DNA from: JAAZMF01 sp036786445
Lineage (GTDB): Bacteria; Bacillota; Limnochordia; DTU087
Length of the DNA stretch: 12,940 nt
Assembly: GCA_036786445.1 (NCBI GenBank)
Contig: DAIQRD010000068.1
Location: forward strand, 1-12,940
Direction of reading: 5' to 3'
In this document: positions 7,311 to 12,940 of the stretch, one piece after another
How the letters are laid out: every line of letters begins with the position of its first letter
Numbering within the stretch: the stretch's first letter is position 1
Notes under the pieces: model-generated
Seen by the model: only the letters and a program-made list of their open reading frames with translations
Told to the model about the DNA's origin: nothing
The model's database searches: none
Position numbers and translations under genes: made by a program

Positions 7311-8289
7311 ATGGGTGCTGCGCCATTGCTAGAAGTAAAAAACCTAGTCAAGCATTTTCCTATCACAAAGGGTTTTCTCATATCCAAGCAAGTGGGAGCA
7401 GTTCAGGCCGTCGATGGTGTTTCCTTTAGTATCAACCGAGGAGAGACATTGGGCCTAGTAGGGGAATCCGGCTGTGGAAAATCTACCACCGGGCGACTGA
7501 TCTTGCGACTCATTGAGGCCACTGCTGGGGAAGTCTGGTTTGATGGGCGGAATGTATTAGAGTTAGGCCGGGAAGAGATGCGGGAACTAAGGCGAGACAT
7601 GCAGATTATTTTCCAGGATCCCTATGCTTCTCTCAATCCCCGTATGACAGTGGGGGATATCATTGGAGAGCCCATGCAAATCCACGGTATTGCCCGTGGC
7701 CAGGAGAAGGAGCGGCGGGNNNNNNNNNNTGCTGGAGGTTGTTGGCCTGGCTAGTTACCACGCTCGGCGTTACCCCCACGAGTTTAGTGGCGGACAACGG
7801 CAGCGCATCGGTGTAGCTAGGGCCCTAGCCGTCAATCCCAAGATTATCGTATGTGATGAACCGGTCTCGGCCTTGGACGTGTCTATCCAGGCTCAGGTGG
7901 TCAACCTGTTGCAGGATTTGCAGAAAGAGTTCGGACTGACCTACTTGTTTATCGCCCATGACTTGAGTGTTGTCAAGCATATATCAGATCGGGTCGCTGT
8001 AATGTATCTAGGGAAGATCGTAGAGCTCACTTCGAAGCAGGCCCTTTATGATAATCCCCTCCACCCGTACACTAAGGCTCTATTGTCAGCAATCCCTGTC
8101 CCCGATCCCACACTGACACGGGAGCGAGTTATTCTGGAGGGTGACGTGCCTTCACCCATTAACCCACCCGATGGGTGCCGATTCCACACTCGTTGCCCGG
8201 TGGCTATGGATATTTGCAGGCAGGAAGAGCCCATTTTTGCCGATGCTGGTGGAGGGCATTTTGTGGCTTGTCATCTGGTTAAGCGTTGA
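7311..8289 (+). CDS. oppF: Peptide ABC transporter ATP-binding protein, OppF/DppF type (interrupted by a run of Ns)
   Basis: This is the second ATPase of the importer. ATG 7311 follows AAAGGAGGT, which lies inside the end of the preceding gene. Walker A (GESGCGKST) and the Q-loop (IFQDPYASLNP) lie before the N-run at 7720-7729; the signature (SGGQRQRIGVARAL), Walker B (IIVCDEPVSALD) and switch histidine (FIAHD) lie after it. The frame before the Ns and the frame after differ, so the 10 Ns are a placeholder; an in-frame join needs a multiple of three. Comparing QEKERR...LEVVGLA with the usual family sequence suggests about 15 missing bases and a full length near 327 residues. The C-terminal domain has the four-cysteine pattern of its partner (GCRFHTRC to VACHLV). 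I see an assembly gap, not a broken gene. Confidence 0.93.
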
Positions 8290-8307
8290 TCAAAGACTAT
8301 CATCGAT

Positions 8308-8359
8308 AGGAGGGAAGGCCTAACTCGGTTGAAATCAGACCGGGAATCGGGCCAACGAA
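8308..8359 (+). promoter_or_regulatory. Structured translation-initiation region of scfA
   Basis: A strong AGGAGGG (8308-8314) lies far from the scfA ATG. Between them, GGCC (8317-8320) can pair with GGCC (8350-8353) and CGGT (8326-8329) with ACCG (8339-8342). Folding this would leave about eight unpaired bases between ribosome site and ATG 8360, the normal spacing. A short stem CTATC/GATAG (8297-8309) also overlaps the start of the ribosome site. This is a paper fold only. Confidence 0.35.
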
Positions 8360-8515
8360 ATGAAAAACATGAAACGCCGTCACGTCAAAACTCTCAGTAA
8401 ATATAACTTGCAGGCTAGCTTACAGACAGGTGGTTGCGGAAAATGCCAGGCAGCCTGCCAATCTGCCTGCAAGACTTCCTGTACTGTGGGCAATATTGCC
8501 TGTGAGAATCAGTAG
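8360..8515 (+). CDS. scfA: SCIFF ranthipeptide precursor (six cysteines in about 45 residues)
   Basis: This small gene encodes the ribosomal precursor that the downstream radical SAM enzyme cross-links. From ATG 8360 it gives 51 residues: a basic leader, the conserved HVKTLSKYNLQ segment, then the core GGCGKCQAACQSACKTSC followed by TVGNIACENQ. Cysteines are at 26, 29, 33, 37, 41 and 48, and the ACKTSCTVGN stretch is the family hallmark. The alternative start, ATG 8369, gives 48 residues, closer to the usual length. Neither ATG has a good adjacent ribosome site; a strong AGGAGGG at 8308-8314 is about 45 bases upstream, with a possible hairpin between. It begins 70 bases after the last ATPase gene stop with no visible terminator. 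Mature SCIFF peptides carry Cys-to-Thr-type thioethers in studied species; sites here are inferred. Confidence 0.93.
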   Translation: MKNMKRRHVKTLSKYNLQASLQTGGCGKCQAACQSACKTSCTVGNIACENQ

Positions 8516-8539
8516 CCTGAACATTGCATGGGAATATTC

Positions 8540-8580
8540 ATCCACGAGCAGAGGCTGTGGGGCTGACTCGTGGATTTTTC
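8540..8580 (+). terminator. Attenuator-like terminator between scfA and scfB
   Basis: ATCCACGAG (8540-8548) pairs perfectly with CTCGTGGAT (8567-8575), nine pairs around an 18-base loop, and five Ts run from 8575 to 8579. It sits 25 bases after the scfA stop and 29 before the scfB start. Partial read-through would give abundant precursor and little enzyme, as is common in RiPP operons. Confidence 0.75.
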
Positions 8581-8608
8581 TTGGTATAGATAAAAAGGTG
8601 ATGGACCA

Positions 8609-10039
8609 ATGATTACAGTTCATAGATTTCGTCAAGGCAATTTATGCTTCGCGGTTGATGGTGGTAGCGCAGCTATTCATGGGCTAGATGAAGTCGCCTA
8701 TGAAGTATTGGGTGTTTGGCTGGAGCTCTATGAGAGTGGAGGCAGGTGCCTGACCTGTCACGGGCAAGGTGGCCCTGAAGATAGAAGGGCCTGTCTCGAG
8801 AGAGTTCTAGACGGATGCAATAAGATATTTGCTATATATGGTGCCGACACAGTCAAAGATGCGGCTGGCGATCTGATGGAGTTAGTAGAGGCAGGTCTAC
8901 TTTTCCATGATGACGCTTATGTAGATGACGTGGCCACTGGAAAATTGGCTAGCTCTTCGCTTAAAGCACTTTGCCTCAATGTGTCCCATGACTGTAACCT
9001 GCGTTGCCGTTATTGCTTTGCTGGCACTGGCAACTTTGGTGGGGAAAGATTGAACATGCCTGGGTCCATAGCCCGAGGTGCCATAGATTTTCTCCTGGCT
9101 AATAGCCCAGGGCGGGAGCGGGTGGAAGTCGACTTCTTTGGGGGAGAGCCCCTTCTGAACCTGCCAGTTGTCAAGGAGACAGTGGAGTACGGCAGAGCTC
9201 AGGCTCAGTCTATGGGTAAGGAAATCCGCTTCACTTTGACTACCAATGGATTGCTTCTGGATGAAGATACTGCCAGCTACCTAGATCAAACCATGTTCAA
9301 TGTAGTCCTCAGTCTTGACGGTCGTCCGGCGGTTAACGATCTCCTACGGGTAACCCCCAAAGGAGCTGGAACCTACAAAACCATTTTGCCTCGTTTGCAG
9401 CACATGGCACAGCTTAGGCAAGACCGTCAATATTATGTGCGGGGAACTTATACAGCGTACAACAAAGATTTCTTTGAGGATGTACGGCATCTGGTAGAAG
9501 TTGGATTTGATCGGGTATCGGTGGAGCCTGTTGTGACTGATCCAGAGAAGCCATATGCACTAGGAGCAGCGGATCTGCAGGAGCTTTTTCAGCAGTATGA
9601 TCAACTAGCCGAATACTATTTGGCAATGGAGGAATCTGGCAGAGGTTTCGAATTTTACCATTTTAACCTCTCGCTTTTGGAGGGTCAGTGCCTAGCCAAG
9701 AGATTGACTGGGTGTGGGGCAGGCAGTGAGTACCTAGCGATTACGCCTAATGGTGATATCTACCCATGTCATCAATTCGTGGGCCGGGAACACTATGTTA
9801 TGGGCAGCATAGAAGATGGGTCTTTGGATGAGGGAATCCGAGCGTTATTTCAAGGATCCCACGTGCTAGACAAAGCGGAATGTCGTGGGTGTTGGGCGAG
9901 ATTCTTTTGCAGTGGTGGCTGTCATGCCAATGCTGTGAGCAGGAACGGTGATATCAAGCAGCCCGACGCTTTGAGCTGTGCACTGCTGAAAAAGCGTCTG
10001 GAGTGCAGTATTTATATACAAGGGCGCCTCCTTGACTAG
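8609..10039 (+). CDS. scfB: SCIFF thioether maturase, radical SAM/SPASM enzyme
   Basis: ScfB uses S-adenosylmethionine radical chemistry to link cysteine sulfurs of the ScfA product to other residues, in the cytoplasm. ATG 8609 follows AAGGTGAT by seven bases. Of 476 residues, about 1-105 form a PqqD-like precursor-recognition domain (AVDGGSAAIHGLDEVAYEVL ... GLLFHDDAY). The radical SAM core follows with C129, C133 and C136 (CNLRCRYC), the FFGGEP motif and TLTTNG. The C-terminal SPASM domain has C369, C387, then C425-x2-C428-x5-C434-x3-C438-x18-C457, enough for two auxiliary 4Fe-4S clusters. Oddly, residues 42-74 carry four extra cysteines (47, 50, 62, 70) in a segment I do not recall from other family members. 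The adjacent scfA makes the assignment very strong. Confidence 0.96.
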   Translation: MITVHRFRQGNLCFAVDGGSAAIHGLDEVAYEVLGVWLELYESGGRCLTCHGQGGPEDRRACLERVLDGCNKIFAIYGADTVKDAAGDLMELVEAGLLFHDDAYVDDVATGKLASSSLKALCLNVSHDCNLRCRYCFAGTGNFGGERLNMPGSIARGAIDFLLANSPGRERVEVDFFGGEPLLNLPVVKETVEYGRAQAQSMGKEIRFTLTTNGLLLDEDTASYLDQTMFNVVLSLDGRPAVNDLLRVTPKGAGTYKTILPRLQHMAQLRQDRQYYVRGTYTAYNKDFFEDVRHLVEVGFDRVSVEPVVTDPEKPYALGAADLQELFQQYDQLAEYYLAMEESGRGFEFYHFNLSLLEGQCLAKRLTGCGAGSEYLAITPNGDIYPCHQFVGREHYVMGSIEDGSLDEGIRALFQGSHVLDKAECRGCWARFFCSGGCHANAVSRNGDIKQPDALSCALLKKRLECSIYIQGRLLD

Positions 10040-10042
10040 ACA

Positions 10043-10083
10043 AAGAAGCCTCTGACCCGAGGTCTTGGGGTCAAAGGCTTCTT
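10043..10083. terminator. Bidirectional terminator between scfB and groEL
   Basis: Arms 10043-10058 and 10068-10083 form a 16-pair stem around a nine-base loop. In minus-strand RNA every position pairs, one as U-G; in plus-strand RNA that position is a C-A mismatch. T-rich tracts lie on both sides (GCTTTTCTCGG on the plus side, CTTTGTC on the minus side). It serves the convergent scfB and groEL transcripts. Confidence 0.85.
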
Positions 10084-10100
10084 GCTTTTCTCGGTTTTCT

Positions 10101-11714
10101 CTAATAGTCCATGTCGTCCATGGGGTACGCTGGTGCTTTCTCTTTTTTCGGTATATCAGAGACTAATGCCTCCGTAGTCAGGAGCATACCACCGATACTA
10201 GCCGCGTTTTGCAGTGCGTTACGGGTGACTTTAGCTGGGTCGACAATGCCAGCTTTGATCATATCCACATATTCCTCAGTGAGGGCATTGAAACCCACCC
10301 CGGTCTTTTCTGTCTTGACTCGCTCGACCACCACTGCACCTTCTAGTCCTGCATTGCTGGCAATCTGCCGCAAGGGCTCAGTTAGTGCCCGGCGGATGAT
10401 GTCGACTCCAATCGCTTCATCGCCAGACAGATTCAGCTTGTCAAGGGCAGGGAGTATGTCGACCAGCACAGTGCCACCGCCGGCCACGATCCCTTCCTCC
10501 ACAGCTGCCCGTGTGGCGCTGACGGCGTCCTCAATGCGGTGCTTTTTCTCTTTCAACTCAGTCTCAGTGGAAGCGCCGACTTCGATAACAGCTACACCGC
10601 CCGCGAGCTTGGCTAGGCGTTCTTGGAGCTTTTCTCGATCGTAATCGGAATCGGTCTCATCGATCTGGTGCTTAAGCTGCTCTATACGGCCCCTAACTGC
10701 CTTGGTGTCACCTTTGCCTTCGATGATAGTGGTATTCTCTTTATCGATCTGCACTAAGCGAGCTTGGCCTAACATGGAAAGATCGACATTCTCCAGTTTC
10801 TGGCCTAGATCTTCGGATATGAGAGTACCGCCAGTGAGGATAGCAATATCCTCTAGCATTGCTTTGCGCCGGTCACCAAAACCAGGTGCCTTAACTGCAC
10901 AGACATTGAGTATGCCCCGCAATTTGTTAACAACTAAGGTGGCAAGAGCCTCTCCTTCAACGTCCTCAGCAATAATGAGCAGCGGTCTTTGAGTTTGAAC
11001 GGTTTTCTCTAGCAAGGGTAACATTTCATGGATGTTGGCAATCTTTTTCTCATAGATGAGGATGTAGGGATCCTCGAATCTGGCTTCTAAGGTCTCGGCA
11101 TTTGTGACAAAATAGTGGGAAATGTAACCCCTATCAAATTCCATCCCTTCCACAACTTCTACCTTAGTACCAGTACCCTTGCTTTCCTCTACGGTGATAA
11201 CCCCGTCTTTGCCGACTTTATCCATGGCCTCACTGATTAGATCTCCAAAGGCCTGGTCATTGCCGGCGATAGCTCCAACATGGCTGATGTCTTGTTTGTT
11301 TTCTACAGGTATAGCAATGCGCCTGATCTCATCCACTGCTGCCTTGACAGCCTTGTCAATTCCTCGCTTAAGGGCGATGGGATTGGCTCCTGCCGCTACA
11401 TTCTTAAGACCCTCAGTGACTATGGCGTGGGCCAGCACTGTGGCAGTGGTTGTGCCATCACCAGCTACATCATTGGTCTTGGATGCAACCTCTCGACAGA
11501 GCTGGGCACCCATGTTTTCGTAGGGGTCAGACAGTTCAATTTCCTTGGCTACAGTCACACCATCTTTTGTGATGACAGGAGCTCCGTATTTGCGCTCCAG
11601 CACAACATTGCGCCCCCGGGGCCCGAGAGTCACCTTTACCGCGTTGGCAACGGCGCCTACCCCTCTCTCCAGCGCCTTTCTAGCGTCAATATCAAAACTA
11701 AGTTGTTTCGCCAT
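10101..11714 (-). CDS. groEL: Chaperonin GroEL (60 kDa, Hsp60)
   Basis: GroEL forms the double-ring cytoplasmic chamber that refolds proteins with ATP and GroES. The 537-residue product starts MAKQLSFD at ATG 11714, seven bases after AAGGAGG. Diagnostic segments are present: VTLGPRGRNVVL, the nucleotide-binding AGDGTTTATVLA, AVKAPGFGDRRKAMLEDIA in the apical domain, and EEGIVAGGGTVL with the catalytic-region glycines. The C-terminus ends PAYPMDDMDY, a short acidic tail in place of the GGM repeats common in other GroELs. Length is within the family range (about 535-550). It lies 40 bases downstream of groES, in the same operon and under the same CIRCE control. Being the only groEL seen here with its own groES, it is probably the housekeeping copy. 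Confidence 0.98.
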   Translation of the reverse strand: MAKQLSFDIDARKALERGVGAVANAVKVTLGPRGRNVVLERKYGAPVITKDGVTVAKEIELSDPYENMGAQLCREVASKTNDVAGDGTTTATVLAHAIVTEGLKNVAAGANPIALKRGIDKAVKAAVDEIRRIAIPVENKQDISHVGAIAGNDQAFGDLISEAMDKVGKDGVITVEESKGTGTKVEVVEGMEFDRGYISHYFVTNAETLEARFEDPYILIYEKKIANIHEMLPLLEKTVQTQRPLLIIAEDVEGEALATLVVNKLRGILNVCAVKAPGFGDRRKAMLEDIAILTGGTLISEDLGQKLENVDLSMLGQARLVQIDKENTTIIEGKGDTKAVRGRIEQLKHQIDETDSDYDREKLQERLAKLAGGVAVIEVGASTETELKEKKHRIEDAVSATRAAVEEGIVAGGGTVLVDILPALDKLNLSGDEAIGVDIIRRALTEPLRQIASNAGLEGAVVVERVKTEKTGVGFNALTEEYVDMIKAGIVDPAKVTRNALQNAASIGGMLLTTEALVSDIPKKEKAPAYPMDDMDY

Positions 11715-11754
11715 GGGATAACCTCCTTACGAAATATTCAAAGGACAAGGCAGA

Positions 11755-12036
11755 TTACAGGATGGCCAGGATATCAGATTCCCGCAAAATGAGATATTCC
11801 TCGCCCTCTACCTTGACTTCAGTGCCACCGTATTTGGCGTAGACGACGCGGTCGCCTAGCTGTACTTCCATGGGCGCCCTTTGACCGCTATCTAGCAGTT
11901 TACCAGGGCCAACCGCCATGATTTCACCTTCTTGGGGTTTCTCTTTCGCTGTGTCAGGTAGGACAATACCACCTTTGGTTCTTTCTTCTTGTTGAATAGC
12001 TTTGACCACAACTCGGTCTGCCAGGGGCTTGAGCAT
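11755..12036 (-). CDS. groES: Co-chaperonin GroES (10 kDa)
   Basis: GroES is the heptameric lid of the GroEL chamber. The 93-residue product starts MLKPLADRVVVK at ATG 12036, seven bases after GGGAGGT. It has the mobile loop with TKGGIVLPDTAKEKPQ, whose IVL triplet docks on GroEL, the turn VGPGKLLDSGQR, and the ending YLILRESDILAIL. Length and all conserved blocks match the family. It is the first gene of the groESL operon, 43 bases downstream of the CIRCE element, so heat-shock control through HrcA is expected. Confidence 0.98.
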   Translation of the reverse strand: MLKPLADRVVVKAIQQEERTKGGIVLPDTAKEKPQEGEIMAVGPGKLLDSGQRAPMEVQLGDRVVYAKYGGTEVKVEGEEYLILRESDILAIL

Positions 12037-12078
12037 CCAACATACCTCCCGTTACGTGTTGTTGAATCTGATCATGTG

Positions 12079-12105
12079 TTAGCACTCGTTGACCTTGAGT
12101 GCTAC
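12079..12105 (-). promoter_or_regulatory. CIRCE operator (HrcA-binding site) of groESL
   Basis: TTAGCACTC, nine bases, then GAGTGCTAC as written on the plus strand: the classic CIRCE inverted repeat with a single mismatch at the last base of one arm. It lies between the promoter and the groES start, where HrcA represses at normal temperature. Confidence 0.95.
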
Positions 12106-12113
12106 TAATTTCT

Positions 12114-12141
12114 AATATATACAAAAAACGCATCTTGTCAA
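12114..12141 (-). promoter_or_regulatory. Sigma-A-type promoter of groESL
   Basis: On the minus strand a perfect -35 TTGACA (12136-12141) and a -10 TATATT (12114-12119) are separated by 16 bases. Transcription should begin near 12107, placing CIRCE at the very 5' end of the mRNA. The -35 box overlaps the stop codon of the upstream reductase gene. Confidence 0.85.
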
Positions 12142-12940
12142 GGGGCAATTTCGTCGCACTTTGCCTGTTGATGACGGCCGAACAGTGCCTGAGGCCTCAG
12201 CGTTGCCTTTACTAGATCCCAGACATCTCCATAGTTGCGCTCTCCCTTCACCGCCTCAAAATACCAAGCCAGGGCACTATGGTTTCTGCGGAATAGTTGG
12301 AAAAGCGCCCTAGGACGGCGATAGAGCGTTGCCGCGAGCTGTCTGGCTATCCTCAATTCACGGTTAATCTGAGTTTCGACGGCCTCTTGATATTTTTCCA
12401 TGGAGAAATCGCCAGTTCGGAAAGCCTCCAAGATGCTGTCGGCTGCCAACAGCCCGCTATGGATGGCATAGGCGATACCTTCTCCAGAAAGTGGATCTGC
12501 AAGACCAGCAGCGTCTCCAGCAAGCAGTAGTCGCGGTCGGCAGAATCGCCGATTGATGCCGGCTAGGGGAATGGGGTGTGCTCGCAGATCGTCTCGCTGC
12601 CAGAAGATACCCAGGGAATCGGTAAATGCTTTGAATTTGGTAAGCAGCTCTTGGCGGCGGGGCACGAAATCACCTATTCCTACAGAAAGATGCTGGGATT
12701 TGGGGAACAGCCAAGCATAACCATGCTGGGGACCTCCGTAGGAGACCAAGGCTGTGCTGCGCCACTGTTCCAACTGGCTATTTGTCACTTCTGCTTCAAT
12801 CTCCAGAGCGATGCCACTAGATTTCGGGATGTGGAGACCACTTTGACGAGCTGTGACTCCCATTGCTCCATCGGCGCCTATAGCGGTGTTGGCCCTGTAG
12901 GTGGTAACATATGAATTTTTTGTGAACGTTAGAATAATTT
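12138..12940 (-). CDS. Geranylgeranyl-reductase-family FAD-dependent oxidoreductase (5' end cut by window edge)
   Basis: Members of this family use FAD to reduce isoprenoid or other double bonds. The visible part is the C-terminal two thirds. The frame stays open to the window end, passing through IGADGAMGVTARQSGL, the second FAD-contact motif of this class, so ATG 12861-12863 is internal. Further landmarks are GYAWLFPKSQHLSVGIGDF, LLLAGDAAGLADPLSGEGIAYAI, a strong FAD-binding signature, and a C-terminal helical region with ALAWYF. The N-terminal Rossmann GxGxxG lies outside the window. It reads toward groES on the same strand with no terminator before the groESL promoter. The substrate is unknown; related proteins act on archaeal-type lipids, menaquinone side chains or prenyl groups, and one cannot choose among these here. 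Confidence 0.88.
   Translation of the reverse strand, partial: IILTFTKNSYVTTYRANTAIGADGAMGVTARQSGLHIPKSSGIALEIEAEVTNSQLEQWRSTALVSYGGPQHGYAWLFPKSQHLSVGIGDFVPRRQELLTKFKAFTDSLGIFWQRDDLRAHPIPLAGINRRFCRPRLLLAGDAAGLADPLSGEGIAYAIHSGLLAADSILEAFRTGDFSMEKYQEAVETQINRELRIARQLAATLYRRPRALFQLFRRNHSALAWYFEAVKGERNYGDVWDLVKATLRPQALFGRHQQAKCDEIAP

Noticed and set aside
8329..8400. 23-codon frame from TTG 8329, downstream of AGGAGGG
   Set aside because: Spacing of about 14 bases is long, the start is weak, the product is low-complexity polar sequence, and it overlaps scfA in another frame. It remains a remote leader-peptide possibility.
8540..8580. Hairpin after scfA as a CRISPR-like or mobile-element repeat
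   Set aside because: It is a single copy with a T-run and is fully explained as a terminator/attenuator.
10111..11792. Long plus-strand frames opposite groEL and groES
   Set aside because: They are antisense to two unmistakable conserved genes, have Ser/Thr/Ala-rich translations typical of reverse-strand shadows, and lack ribosome sites.

Overview
The window looks like a draft-assembly piece (a run of 10 Ns at 7720-7729) of a Bacillota chromosome, most likely Clostridia or a related deep branch. The evidence is a SCIFF ranthipeptide locus (a clostridial hallmark), a CIRCE/HrcA-type groESL operon, AGGAGG-type ribosome binding sites with frequent GTG/TTG starts, and a coaE-lytic transglycosylase pair. 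The genus cannot be named from the sequence. Nothing looks like a phage, insertion sequence, CRISPR array or tRNA.

Layout, left to right. (1) 1-1317, plus strand: the end of coaE (5'-truncated by the window) and a membrane-anchored SLT-type lytic transglycosylase. (2) 1318-1647: non-coding, with an intrinsic terminator at 1459-1497 and an operator-like dyad at 1561-1583. (3) 1648-8289, plus strand: a UTRA-domain transcription regulator, then a complete five-gene oligopeptide/dipeptide ABC importer (binding protein, two permeases, two ATPases). A 12-bp RNA stem-loop separates binding protein and first permease. The second permease has its N-terminus broken by a one-base shift in an A7 run. The last ATPase is interrupted by the N gap. 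(4) 8360-10039, plus strand: the SCIFF system, a small six-cysteine precursor gene (scfA), an attenuator-like terminator, and the radical SAM/SPASM maturase (scfB). (5) 10043-10083: a bidirectional terminator between convergent units. (6) 10101-12141, minus strand: groEL and groES behind a sigma-A-type promoter and a CIRCE operator. (7) 12138-12940, minus strand: a geranylgeranyl-reductase-family flavoprotein, 5'-truncated by the window end.

How the genes fit together: the regulator probably controls the adjacent peptide importer. No terminator is visible between the importer's last ATPase and scfA, so the ribosomally made, thioether-modified SCIFF peptide may share a transcript with the importer. 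scfB installs the cross-links on the ScfA product, and the hairpin between scfA and scfB would keep precursor in excess over enzyme. The most rewarding points are the small scfA gene, its unusual start region (a strong Shine-Dalgarno separated from the ATG by a possible hairpin), a cysteine-rich insert in the N-terminal domain of ScfB, and the oppC frameshift. SCIFF itself is a known system. The linkage and the start-region architecture are what may be new.
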